NCBI RefSeq assembly: GCF_030811535.1
Contig: NZ_JAUSQX010000001.1
Span: 1,736,001-1,800,000 of the forward strand
Origin: Trueperella bonasi
GTDB lineage: Bacteria > Actinomycetota > Actinomycetes > Actinomycetales > Actinomycetaceae
Length of the DNA: 64,000 nt
Direction: 5' to 3'
Positions 35,808 through 44,062 of this stretch are shown piece by piece (the stretch's first letter is position 1; each line of letters opens with the position of its first letter). The position numbers and the translations under genes are program-made. The notes beneath the pieces are model-generated. The model made no database searches and was not told the DNA's origin. It was given only the letters and a program-made list of their open reading frames with translations.

Positions 35808-36929
35808 TCAGCGCCAGATCCAGGCCGCCTCGCCGGGCGGAACTACAAGATTCGGCCCGTTTTCCGGCAAAGCGATCATCGACGACACTAACACGCGCCC
35901 ATCGTTCGGGATCTCATAGGGGTGGGGCCCAAAATTGAGCAGCATGGTCACGTGGTCGTTGGCGAGAAACACGAAGCCGTCATCAACCTTCGCCGTATCA
36001 ATCAGAATATTCGCCTTATACATGCCAAGGGATTCCCGGAACCGCAGCGCGTGCCGGGTCGAAGGGCTTTGCAACTGCACATCTTTTTCAAAGTGAATCA
36101 TCCCGGGCATATAACAGGTGGCGAGCAACAGGGCAGACCGGCTCAGCCGCCCCGGAATCCTATCTAAGACTTCCCACGTGGCATTCCACGACGGAAGCGT
36201 TCCACCCGCCCGAAACATCTGGAACGAGGCCAGCGCCTGCTGGCTATAGTTGGCCGCGTCAAGCTGGGGAGCTGAGGCAACCTCAAATCGCACCACATCG
36301 AAGTAGTCATCGAGAGCGTGGTCGGCAACGGCATCGAAGCTCGGGCCGCGAAAGTTGATGGAAAGGACGGCATCATCATCGGTGAATTTCACCCAGGCTT
36401 GCAGTTCGCGAACATCCCATCCCGCATGAACGTGCCCGCCGCTATCCGCACTCTCGCCGCCAACTGCCAGCTCACCATCCGCACTCCCGCCTCGATCGGC
36501 TATCCGCCCGCCGCCATCCGCATCGCCATCGCTCACCTCTTCGGTGCCCAGGTCCACCCCGCGGGCGCCCTTTTCGAACCATTGTGAGAGGATGCCAAAT
36601 CGCTCATCGGCACCGAATCCCGCAGCCCCGCGTACAGCAAACATTCCCGCGCTTACATCGGGTAGAACAACGATTCCGCGTCTGCCTGCGCGTTCCATCA
36701 CGGCGGCCACATAGTCAGGATCATCATCGGCTGACAGGCCGGGCATGGTCGTCACGTCGATGTCGTGGCGGGCCAGGTGGGAAATCAGTTCCACGGCCGC
36801 TTCGGTGGTGGGAACTTCTTCGGGTGTGGCGTGATACCAGATGTGCCGGTCAATCCAGGCGTTTTCGAATTGTGGCGCGCTGGCCAAGGGAGTCGATTGT
36901 GACACGTTGTCCACACCCACATTTTCCAC
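35808..36929 (-). CDS. Degenerate GH13 alpha-amylase-like protein
   Basis: About 373 residues. The C-terminal half resembles the end of a GH13 barrel and its beta-domain: RSALLLATCYMPGMIHFEKDVQL matches the region around strand 8, and VFLANDHVTMLLNFGPHPY with PPGEAAWIWR matches the C-terminal sandwich. The N-terminal part reads like a barrel strand (RRGIVVLPDV). No catalytic Asp/Glu motifs of GH13 (DxVxNH, GxRxD, Glu strand) are visible, so it is probably inactive or a relic with a new role. A low-complexity insert (SDGDADGGGRIADRGG) lies mid-protein. Start uncertain: GTG 36929 or 36920; the frame continues to 36995 but would overlap dgt. Confidence 0.55.
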   Translation of the reverse strand: MENVGVDNVSQSTPLASAPQFENAWIDRHIWYHATPEEVPTTEAAVELISHLARHDIDVTTMPGLSADDDPDYVAAVMERAGRRGIVVLPDVSAGMFAVRGAAGFGADERFGILSQWFEKGARGVDLGTEEVSDGDADGGGRIADRGGSADGELAVGGESADSGGHVHAGWDVRELQAWVKFTDDDAVLSINFRGPSFDAVADHALDDYFDVVRFEVASAPQLDAANYSQQALASFQMFRAGGTLPSWNATWEVLDRIPGRLSRSALLLATCYMPGMIHFEKDVQLQSPSTRHALRFRESLGMYKANILIDTAKVDDGFVFLANDHVTMLLNFGPHPYEIPNDGRVLVSSMIALPENGPNLVVPPGEAAWIWR

Positions 36930-36967
36930 ATAGCTATTGTGCCATGAGATCCGGGTAAGGTTAATTC

Positions 36968-38218
36968 GTGAACTATTCGAGCTTTGATACTGCACGGTGG
37001 TCGCCGGAGAACAAGAAGAATCCTTCGCGCACGGATTTTGAGCGTGATCGGGCGCGGATCCTTCATTCCTCGGCCCTGCGCCGCCTGGGTGCCAAGACCC
37101 AGGTGCTTGGCCCGGAGTCCAACGATTTCATTCGCACGCGGCTCACCCATTCGCTTGAGGTGGCGCAGGTTGGCCGTTCGCTTGCAAAAATGCTGGGCGC
37201 TGATCAAGACCTCGTGGAGGGTGCTTGCCTTGCTCACGATATTGGCCATCCGCCGTTTGGCCACAATGGCGAGCGCGCGCTCGATTCGATCGCGGCCAGC
37301 ATCGGCGGTTTTGAGGGTAACGCTCAGACCTTACGTATTCTTACTCGGCTTGAGCCGAAGCGATTTCACGACGACGGCCGCCCGGCCGGCTTGAATCTGA
37401 CGCGAGCGATGGTGGATGCCACGGTTAAGTATCCGTGGGGTAGTGGCGAGGGACCATCGGGCAGGAAGTCCCGCAAGTTTGGTTTTTATGAGTCGGATCG
37501 CCCGGCGTTTGAATGGGCACGCGAGGGCGTCACGGGCACCGGCCAGTCGGCCGAAGCGCAGATCATGGACCTCTCCGATGACATCGGCTATTCGATCCAC
37601 GACATCGAGGATGCAATTGTCCGCAGCTATCTGGTGCCGAACCAATTCCACACGAATCGCGAGGCCAAGCTGGAAGCGGTGATTGAGTCGACGCTCGGCT
37701 GGTATGGCAGTGTGGTTTCGGCCGATGATCTCGCGGCTGCCGCCGAGCGGCTGTTTGCCATGAAATCCTGGCCAGCAGACTATAACGGCACTTTGCGCGA
37801 CCTCGCCCAACTCAAGGATCTTACTTCCGATCTGATCGGCCGTTTCGTCTCGGTGATCTGCACGGCAAGCCTCGAGGCCAGCGGCGGTGAGCCAATGATC
37901 CGCTATCATGCAAGCGTCATGATCCCGCCAGATACGCTCGCTGAAATTACGTTCCTTAAGGGCTTGGCCGTTCACTTCGTCATGGCGCCGCGCGAAACCG
38001 AACCGATGTATTACGAGGAGCGCACGCTCATCATGGATCTCGTGGACGCGATCAGCGAGGCACCACTCGATCGCCTCGAACGCCACTTCATTGAGATGTG
38101 GAAACAGGCTGGCGACGACGACGCCCGACTGCGCGTCGTCGTCGACCAGATCGCATCGCTAACCGACCAGTCGGCCCGGCTGTGGCATGCCCGCTACTGT
38201 GGAATGCTGCGGCACTGA
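36968..38218 (+). CDS. dgt: dGTP triphosphohydrolase-like HD-domain protein
   Basis: A protein of 416 residues that hydrolyses dNTPs to nucleosides and triphosphate. The HD metal site is RLTHSLEVAQVGRSLAK (His) and ACLAHDIGHPPFGHNGE (HD), with the later Asp in AQIMDLSDDIGYSIHDIED. RDRARILHSSALRRLGAKTQV is the family N-terminus. GTG 36968 is divergent from the amylase-like gene. It lies 48 bases before dnaG, a common actinobacterial pairing. A 19-base duplication crosses its stop codon. Confidence 0.93.
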   Translation: MNYSSFDTARWSPENKKNPSRTDFERDRARILHSSALRRLGAKTQVLGPESNDFIRTRLTHSLEVAQVGRSLAKMLGADQDLVEGACLAHDIGHPPFGHNGERALDSIAASIGGFEGNAQTLRILTRLEPKRFHDDGRPAGLNLTRAMVDATVKYPWGSGEGPSGRKSRKFGFYESDRPAFEWAREGVTGTGQSAEAQIMDLSDDIGYSIHDIEDAIVRSYLVPNQFHTNREAKLEAVIESTLGWYGSVVSADDLAAAAERLFAMKSWPADYNGTLRDLAQLKDLTSDLIGRFVSVICTASLEASGGEPMIRYHASVMIPPDTLAEITFLKGLAVHFVMAPRETEPMYYEERTLIMDLVDAISEAPLDRLERHFIEMWKQAGDDDARLRVVVDQIASLTDQSARLWHARYCGMLRH

Positions 38219-38239
38219 GCGTGGAATGCTTCGGCACTG
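38199..38239. repeat. 19-base direct repeat across the dgt stop codon
   Basis: GTGGAATGCTGCGGCACTG (38199-38217) and GTGGAATGCTTCGGCACTG (38221-38239) differ by one base and are 22 bases apart. The first copy includes the last dgt codons and part of the stop codon. Confidence 0.85.
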
Positions 38240-38266
38240 GGCCGAGCCGGGCGCTAATATAAGGGC

Positions 38267-40228
38267 GTGGCCGGCCTGATAAAGAAGCAGAGTATTGACG
38301 AGGTGCGCGATCGTGCGCGCATCGAGGATGTTGTGAGTCAATACGTTACGCTCAAGCCGGCCGGGGTGGGTTCGATGAAGGGCCTATGCCCGTTCCACGA
38401 TGAGAAGACGCCGTCGTTCAACGTGCGCACGCACGTGGGCCGCTACCACTGTTTTGGCTGCGGCGAAGGCGGAGACGCGATTTCGTTCATCATGAATATC
38501 GAACATATTTCGTTCGTGGAAGCCGTGGAATTACTGGCGGAAAAGACGGGCGTCACGCTCCAGTACGAGGAAGGGGCCCGGCAAGTGGATCGCGGCCCGA
38601 GGGATGTGACGCGCTCGCGGCTCGTGGACGCGCATAAGATCGCCGAAGAGTTTTACGTCAAGCAGTTGGCCACCCCGGAGGCGGCCGAGGCCCGGGCGTT
38701 GCTGGCCGAGCGCGGCTTTGACGCCGATGCGATCGCACATTTTGGCGTGGGATACTCGCCGGATTCGTGGGACGCCGTCCTCAAAGAGCTGCGCCGTAAG
38801 GGATTCACGGAAAAGGAGATCGCGGCGTCGGGGCTGGTCTCGCAGGGTTCGCGCGGGGTTTACGACCGGTTCCGCGGCAGGGTGATGTGGCCGATCCGTT
38901 CGATTACGGGGGACACGATCGGCTTTGGCGCTCGCATGATCGGCGACGGCGATGGCCCGAAATACTTGAATACGCCCGAGACGATGATTTATAAGAAGTC
39001 GCAGGTGCTCTACGGGCTGGATTTAGCCAAGCGCAGCATTGCCCAGGATCGAAGGATCGTGGTGGTGGAGGGCTATACGGATGTGATGGCCGCACACCTG
39101 GCCGGGGTGCCGCACGCGGTGGCCACGTGCGGCACGGCTTTTGGCGAGGAGCACGTGAAGATTGTGCGGCGTCTTCTCGGCGATTCGGCGAATCCGGCGG
39201 CGGGCGTGATTTTCTCGGACGGTAAGGCCTTTGGCGGGGAAGTGATTTTCACCTTCGACGGCGATGAGGCCGGCAAGAAGGCAGCCCTACGCGCTTTCCA
39301 GGAAGACCAAAGCTTTGCCGCCCAAACCTTCGTGGCGATCGCCCCGGGCGGGCTCGATCCGTGCGACGTGCGGCTGGCCTTCGGTGACGACGAGGTGCGA
39401 AAGATGGTCGACGGGCGCCAGCCGCTCTTTGCGTTCGTCATCAAGTCGATCCTTGAGGGTGCGCCGCTGCATACGGCCGAGGGGCGCGCAGCCGGGCTGC
39501 GTGCGGCGGCCCCGGTGATTGCGAGCATCCGCGATCGGGTATTGCGCGCCGAATACGCCCGCGAGTTGGCCGGTTGGCTGGGCATGGATGAGCGGATCGT
39601 CTACCAGACCGTCGCCCAAGCAAAGCGCGTGCCGCCGCAGATTCAGTGGGCGGATGGCACGCCCGTCGAGGATCCGCAGCCCACGAATGCGCTACCACCG
39701 CGCGCTTCGATCAAGGATCCGATCGCGCGCGTCGAGCGGCAGGCGCTGGAGGTCATGCTGCAGCTGCCCGGGTTGGCTCGAGCGGCGAATGCTCAAGATT
39801 TACCCGGTCAAAGTTTCAGCGTGCCTACCCATCAGGCGGTACACGATGCGATTCGGGCGGCCGGGGGAGTTGTGCTGTACGAGCAGCGGCTCGAGGAATT
39901 GAAGTCGGCTGGCCACACTGAGGATCTGGAGGCTAAAGCCACCAGCTGGTATGTGGAGCGCGTGCTCGAGCAGGCAGATGGTGTGGTAGCGCAGGCGATC
40001 ACGCAGCTGGCGGTGGAGCCGCTGCCGGAGGTGAGCGCGGATCGCCAGTGGCCGTATGTACGTGGGATCATGATGTCGCTGATCAAGCAGGGGATCACGC
40101 GCCAAATTGGTGAGGTGCGCGGCAGGGTGCAAAGGGCCGCCCCGGATTCCGAGGAGCAGACCAAGCTGTTCGAGCGCCTGGTGGAGCTTGAGAATCAGAG
40201 GCGGCTATTCGATGAAACGGATACCTGA
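38267..40228 (+). CDS. dnaG: DNA primase
   Basis: Primase of 653 residues making RNA primers at the replication fork. The zinc-binding domain has C41-P-F-H44 and C62-F-G-C65. The TOPRIM core holds VVVEGYTDVMAAH (Glu) and FTFDGDEAGKKA (DxD), and the RNA-polymerase domain contains MIGDGDGPKYLNTPET. A helicase-interacting C-terminal domain of about 150 residues ends LVELENQRRLFDETD. GTG 38267 start. Complete and of normal length. Confidence 0.96.
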   Translation: MAGLIKKQSIDEVRDRARIEDVVSQYVTLKPAGVGSMKGLCPFHDEKTPSFNVRTHVGRYHCFGCGEGGDAISFIMNIEHISFVEAVELLAEKTGVTLQYEEGARQVDRGPRDVTRSRLVDAHKIAEEFYVKQLATPEAAEARALLAERGFDADAIAHFGVGYSPDSWDAVLKELRRKGFTEKEIAASGLVSQGSRGVYDRFRGRVMWPIRSITGDTIGFGARMIGDGDGPKYLNTPETMIYKKSQVLYGLDLAKRSIAQDRRIVVVEGYTDVMAAHLAGVPHAVATCGTAFGEEHVKIVRRLLGDSANPAAGVIFSDGKAFGGEVIFTFDGDEAGKKAALRAFQEDQSFAAQTFVAIAPGGLDPCDVRLAFGDDEVRKMVDGRQPLFAFVIKSILEGAPLHTAEGRAAGLRAAAPVIASIRDRVLRAEYARELAGWLGMDERIVYQTVAQAKRVPPQIQWADGTPVEDPQPTNALPPRASIKDPIARVERQALEVMLQLPGLARAANAQDLPGQSFSVPTHQAVHDAIRAAGGVVLYEQRLEELKSAGHTEDLEAKATSWYVERVLEQADGVVAQAITQLAVEPLPEVSADRQWPYVRGIMMSLIKQGITRQIGEVRGRVQRAAPDSEEQTKLFERLVELENQRRLFDETDT

Positions 40229-40230
40229 TC

Positions 40231-40245
40231 GGCGACGCCGTCGCC
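40231..40245. terminator. Short hairpin between convergent dnaG and the tat operon
   Basis: GGCGAC-GCC-GTCGCC forms a 6-bp perfect stem in the 30-base gap between the two convergent stops. It has no T tract on either side, so its terminator role is weakly supported. Confidence 0.35.
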
Positions 40246-40258
40246 CGGATCTGCTGCG

Positions 40259-40516
40259 CTACTTCCCGTAACGCTCCACGAGGTTCGCGACCTTGGCGAC
40301 CATGTCGGACACGTCCGCGCTGTCCTTGGCAGCCAGTCCGATGAGGAACAAGGTCATAGGAGCGCCGGGCCGGGAGGGGCCGTGGGCGATTTTCGCGGTG
40401 AGGTCGAGCAGTTCGTGGCGGTTCGCCTTGTATGAGCTGGCGTCGAGCCCTAGCTCTTCGGCCACGGCGTCCAACCATTCGCCCATGATTTCCATCTTCT
40501 TAGCTTCGTCGGTCAT
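40259..40516 (-). CDS. DUF6457 domain protein
   Basis: A small protein of 85 residues matching DUF6457: EWLDAVAEELGLD at the start, DLTAKIAHGPSRPGAPMTLFLIGLAA in the middle, with the AHG...RP...P block typical of the family. In actinobacteria this domain is often found next to or fused with molybdenum-cofactor genes such as mobA, as I recall; no biochemical role is known. ATGA overlap with tatC makes it the last gene of the tat operon. Confidence 0.8.
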   Translation of the reverse strand: MTDEAKKMEIMGEWLDAVAEELGLDASSYKANRHELLDLTAKIAHGPSRPGAPMTLFLIGLAAKDSADVSDMVAKVANLVERYGK

Positions 40517-41445
40517 TGTTCCTCCTGTGGGTTATTTTCAGTCTCGCTAGCAGGTTCGGCACGAGTGTTAGAGTCCGCGTGACCTTCTGGCGTTACGTTA
40601 GCCTGAGTCCCAGCGCCCGCTGACTCGATTTGAGCTGCCTCCGCCGCCTTTTCTAGGCGTTCGAGTTCATGATCCAGCTTAGCCTCCTCGCGGGCCTGCC
40701 GCCGGTTGCGCAAGCGTTCGTTCACATAAGAGATCAGTACGGCGATCAAATACAGCCCGATGAGTACGAAGGCTTGGATGGTCATCGGCCAGGGCGATGG
40801 CAGCGGATTCGCGATTGCGGCAAACACGAACGCTAGCACAACGAACCAGCGCCAGTGCTTGAGCATCGTCTTGTACGACATGACGCCTAGGAAGTTCAGC
40901 ACCACCAACACTTCGGGCAGTAAAAACGAAACCCCAAACGCCATGACGAGCCGCATGTAGAAGGTGACGTACGTCGTCGCGCGAATAAAGCTCGCCGAAT
41001 TCTCGGGATTAAAGGACGTCAGAATTTCCACCGCGATCGGAGCCATCCGCATGCCGGAAACCACGCCGGCCGCAAACAACACCACGCCAACGAACCCGAA
41101 GCCGATGATGTGCCAGCGTTCGCGGCGTTTGAGCACGGGGGAGATGAAGGCAAAGAGTTGTAGCACCCACCAGGGGCTGGAGATGATGGTGCCGAGCCAG
41201 AGGGCTACGCGGAATTTGAGGTCGAAGGCGGCGCCGATTGTGTCGAAGTTGAGGATGGCGGCTTGGTCGGTGATGTTGGAGAGGGGTCGGGTGATGAACT
41301 CCATGGCCGGGTCATAGAGGTACCATCCGCCGATTGCGCCAATTCCGATTCCGGCTAGGGCGAGCAGGAGGCGTTTGCGTAGTTCGCGAAGGTGTTCGCG
41401 AATGGGCATGACTCCTTCGGGATTGTTGCGCTTGCGCCGGCTCAC
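40513..41445 (-). CDS. tatC: Twin-arginine translocase subunit TatC
   Basis: Six-helix membrane protein of 310 residues, the signal-peptide receptor of the Tat system. MPIREHLRELRKRLLLAL is the conserved N-terminal amphipathic start. ITRPLSNITDQAAILNFDTIGAAFDLKFRVALW and the FSFLLPEVLVVLNFLGVMS-like stretch (GVSFLLPEVLVVLNFLGV) are core parts. The C-terminal tail is long and charged. Overlaps of four bases with tatA and with the DUF6457 gene. Confidence 0.95.
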   Translation of the reverse strand: MSRRKRNNPEGVMPIREHLRELRKRLLLALAGIGIGAIGGWYLYDPAMEFITRPLSNITDQAAILNFDTIGAAFDLKFRVALWLGTIISSPWWVLQLFAFISPVLKRRERWHIIGFGFVGVVLFAAGVVSGMRMAPIAVEILTSFNPENSASFIRATTYVTFYMRLVMAFGVSFLLPEVLVVLNFLGVMSYKTMLKHWRWFVVLAFVFAAIANPLPSPWPMTIQAFVLIGLYLIAVLISYVNERLRNRRQAREEAKLDHELERLEKAAEAAQIESAGAGTQANVTPEGHADSNTRAEPASETENNPQEEQ

Positions 41446-41780
41446 TGGGCTGATTGTTGCCCGTCGGTTTGGTCAGCGTTGCCCTGAGCTGTGCCGCCCT
41501 GCCCAGTACCAGCCTGGCCAGTACCGCCTTGAGCCGTACCGCCCTGGTCGCCGAGCTGCTGATTCATGCCGTGCACCTGCTGCGGATTACCAACCTGCCC
41601 AGTTTGCCCCACCTGCGAGGGCGGCAGCTGCTTGGGATCGTCGTCTTGAAGTTCGCGCAGCTCTTTCTTCATGATTTTGGCGGATTGGCCGATCGATCGG
41701 GTGATCTCGGGCAGTTTGGCCGAGCCGAAGACGATGATGATCACGACGATCAGCACGATGATGTGCCACGGTTTAATCAT
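41442..41780 (-). CDS. tatA: Twin-arginine translocase subunit TatA
   Basis: A protein of 112 residues: one membrane helix (IIVLIVVIIIVFGSAKLPE), the FG hinge, an amphipathic helix (ITRSIGQSAKIMKKELREL) and a low-complexity Gln/Gly/Thr tail (GTGQAGTGQGGTAQGN). TatA multimers form the translocation path for folded proteins. It is 47 bases downstream of tatB and overlaps tatC. Confidence 0.93.
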   Translation of the reverse strand: MIKPWHIIVLIVVIIIVFGSAKLPEITRSIGQSAKIMKKELRELQDDDPKQLPPSQVGQTGQVGNPQQVHGMNQQLGDQGGTAQGGTGQAGTGQGGTAQGNADQTDGQQSAQ

Positions 41781-41827
41781 TGTGGTTCCTTTCCCGGACG
41801 GGCCGAGGTGGTGGTTGATAGTTTATT

Positions 41828-42166
41828 TTAGCGCTGGTTGGGCGTGCGGCGCTCGGGCGGCTTCTTGGGCGGGGTGGCGCCGGTTTGTTTGGCCCAGGCT
41901 TCCATTTCTTCTTGCACGGCTTCGCGGATCATTTGCCGGGGGTCTAGCCCGCGCATGTCGAAAGCCGATAGATCGACGTCGCCCAAACCGCTTGCTTGGA
42001 AATCGGCGCTTGTTTCTTCGCGGACGCGGGCGGAAAAGCCTTTGGCGGCGTCGACGAGTTTTCGGAATCCGCGCAACGCTCCAGTGATGGCCTCGGGGCC
42101 GAGCACGATGGTGGCGACGATGAGGATGATCAGGAACTCACCGCCGGAGATTCCAAAAAATTCCAT
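41828..42166 (-). CDS. tatB: Twin-arginine translocase subunit TatB
   Basis: A protein of 112 residues with the TatB-type start MEFFGISGGEFLIILIVATIVLGPEA (Glu in the membrane part, GPE hinge) and a longer amphipathic helix (GFRKLVDAAKGFSARVREET). The C-terminal region is more conserved and charged than in TatA. First gene of the operon tatB-tatA-tatC-DUF6457. A 62-base divergent promoter region separates it from the TorD-like gene. Confidence 0.92.
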   Translation of the reverse strand: MEFFGISGGEFLIILIVATIVLGPEAITGALRGFRKLVDAAKGFSARVREETSADFQASGLGDVDLSAFDMRGLDPRQMIREAVQEEMEAWAKQTGATPPKKPPERRTPNQR

Positions 42167-42228
42167 ACGTTTATCCTACGTTGTATAAGGGGTAACCTCT
42201 AGGTAGGTAAGCGAGAGCGGGAGGCAGT

Positions 42229-42906
42229 ATGGGTACGACGCCGTGGCAGGATTCGGTGCCGGAGGTCAAGATGCGTGCGGTGCAGGTGGCGACGGCGCTG
42301 TTTTCGCTCGCGCGGTTTTTTGTGGAGGCGCCAAATCCGGAGATTACCCGCCGGTTTACCGATCCGCAGATGGCGGGGACGTGGCCGGTACGTGATGAAG
42401 ACTCGTTGGCGGCGATTGAACAGATTGCGCGCGCCGACGAGATGGCGATCATGTTGAACGAGGATTTCAATCGGATGTTCGGCCCGGCGGGGGCGTTGAT
42501 GATGGCCGAATCGGAGTATACGGGCGAGAATCATTTGCCGCTGGTGCAGGCCTTGAACCGAAAGTATGAGGAGCGCGGGTATCGGCCGCAAAAGACGGAG
42601 GGCTATCCGCGCGATCATTTCGCCGTGCAGTTGGGGTTCTTGGGGCATCTAGTGGCGAAGCTGGCCGATGAGCCGGGGGTGGCCGCCGAAGTGCGGGCGT
42701 TCCGGGCCGAACATGTAGATCGCTATGCCGATGACCTGCTGACCTTGTTGGATGCCCACGCGCGCACGCAGATGTATCGGGGCGTGGTGGTGTTGACGCG
42801 CCGGGCGCTGGATGCGTTGGACGAGGTTGTGGGCATGGTGGGTGCTGAGCCAGCGGGAGAGGTGCCTGAGGGAGCCGTGCCAACTGGAGACGGTGCCGAT
42901 GGCTGA
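42229..42906 (+). CDS. TorD/DmsD-like molybdoenzyme chaperone
   Basis: An all-helical protein of 225 residues. ALFSLARFFVEAPNPEITRRF, LNEDFNRMFGPAG and the block YPRDHFAVQLGFLGHLVAKLAD resemble the TorD family, whose members bind Tat signal peptides and insert cofactors into molybdoenzymes such as DMSO reductase. Divergent from tatB. The last bases overlap the next gene, an Fe-S protein. No molybdoenzyme is in the window, so its client must lie elsewhere or be lost. Confidence 0.7.
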   Translation: MGTTPWQDSVPEVKMRAVQVATALFSLARFFVEAPNPEITRRFTDPQMAGTWPVRDEDSLAAIEQIARADEMAIMLNEDFNRMFGPAGALMMAESEYTGENHLPLVQALNRKYEERGYRPQKTEGYPRDHFAVQLGFLGHLVAKLADEPGVAAEVRAFRAEHVDRYADDLLTLLDAHARTQMYRGVVVLTRRALDALDEVVGMVGAEPAGEVPEGAVPTGDGADG

Positions 42907-43765
42907 CCACGTTTCCTCACTGTTGCGCTGGCTGTTTGCGCACGACCTCCCAAAAGAGGTGGTGCTTGCCTGCGAGCATACGGAGGTGCCGCGGCTTGGG
43001 CGCGGGCGGCAGGCCGTGGTGTGGAATGGGTGCCTGAAAGATGCGCCGGTGGGTTTTCCGGCGCAGATGTTGGCGTTGGGTGTGCAGAAGGTTGGCGTGT
43101 TGCCGTGTGGGGAGAACCCGGATGCGGTGGGGGAGCAGCTGGCGGAGTGGGAGTCGCTCACCCCGCGGTTAATCTACGACGCCGGGGCGCTCAAGCCGGG
43201 CATCTTCCGCGGCCCCGAGGCGCTTACGGTGGGGCAGATTCCGGTGCCAAGGCGCGTGATTATGGGGCTCGGGCTGCGGGATAAGCCGCCGTATTCGCTC
43301 AAGGGTGATGACACGGCGCGGACGTTGGCGGCCCTCGAAGTACTGACCGCGAAGGGGCTGGTGCGAAGGGGAGAGGGCCTCGATTCGAAACTTGGTGGCG
43401 TAAGGCTGGGCGTGAGTGCGTGTACGGCGTGTGGGGTGTGCGTGCAGGCGTGCCCTCATGGTGCCTTGACCTTGTTGCATCACGAGACGGGCTCCGTGCT
43501 GTGGCAGACCTCGGAACTATGCCGGGGCGAACAGAAGTGCGTGCAGTTGTGTCCGATGGAGGGGCTGTGGGTGCAGGGGGAGATGCGGCTGGCGGACTTG
43601 TTGGACGAGCCCGAGCGGCAACTGTTCGTGTTGGAGAGCGCGACGTGTGAAAAGTGTGGGGCACGGCATCCCGCGAGTGAGGGTGCGCTGTGCCAGGTGT
43701 GTGAATTCCGGCGCTCGAACCCGTTTGGGAGCATGGCCCCGCCGGCAGGTTTTCATCCTCGGTGA
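42899..43765 (+). CDS. 4Fe-4S dicluster protein with MvhD-like N-terminal domain
   Basis: A protein of 288 residues. The N-terminal 130 residues (VVLACEHTEVPR, VVWNGCLKDAPVGFPAQMLALGVQKVGVLPCGE) resemble the MvhD/FlpD domain that passes electrons in heterodisulfide-reductase-type complexes. A ferredoxin domain follows with C175-C178-C181-C185-P and C208-x5-C214-x3-C218-P, then a C-terminal zinc-ribbon or rubredoxin-like knuckle with C250, C253, C265 and C268. The start overlaps the TorD-like stop by eight bases. Probably an electron carrier of a molybdoenzyme; function inferred. Confidence 0.65.
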   Translation: MADHVSSLLRWLFAHDLPKEVVLACEHTEVPRLGRGRQAVVWNGCLKDAPVGFPAQMLALGVQKVGVLPCGENPDAVGEQLAEWESLTPRLIYDAGALKPGIFRGPEALTVGQIPVPRRVIMGLGLRDKPPYSLKGDDTARTLAALEVLTAKGLVRRGEGLDSKLGGVRLGVSACTACGVCVQACPHGALTLLHHETGSVLWQTSELCRGEQKCVQLCPMEGLWVQGEMRLADLLDEPERQLFVLESATCEKCGARHPASEGALCQVCEFRRSNPFGSMAPPAGFHPR

Positions 43766-43791
43766 GATGCGCTGGTACACTGTTGCAGTCA

Positions 43792-43865
43792 GCCCCCATA
43801 GCTCAGACGGTTAGAGCAGGGAACTCATAATTCCTTGGTCACAGGTTCAAGTCCTGTTGGGGGCA
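43792..43865 (+). tRNA. tRNA with CAT anticodon, probable elongator tRNA-Met
   Basis: Cloverleaf: acceptor GCCCCCA with TGGGGGC, D stem GCTC/GAGC, anticodon stem GGGAA/TTCCT around loop CTCATAA, T arm ACAGG-TTCAAGT-CCTGT, discriminator A. G1-C72 pairing excludes initiator tRNA. Elongator Met or lysidine-modified Ile2 remain possible. CCA is not encoded. The accessory region begins immediately downstream. Confidence 0.9.
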
Positions 43866-43991
43866 CTTTTGCTGGTTTAGCTCATTTCGAAACTGTTCCG
43901 AGCTGTGGATAAACGATTGATCTTCGCGGGGATATGCCATAGGCTCTTCTCGGAAGCAGGCATTGAAATAGGATGCCAGAGCGCCAATTCG

Positions 43992-44016
43992 AGGGACCTG
44001 ACATCGTCGGGTCCCT
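43992..44016. terminator. Hairpin between tRNA-Met and the DUF3800 gene
   Basis: AGGGACCTGAC (43992-44002) pairs with GTCGGGTCCCT (44006-44016), with one mismatch and a 3-base loop. It is placed to end the tRNA transcript, but no T tract follows. Confidence 0.5.
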
Positions 44017-44062
44017 ACGCATTTCCGGTGGTTGCCTAAAAAGACGCTGAGAAGGAGCTCAC

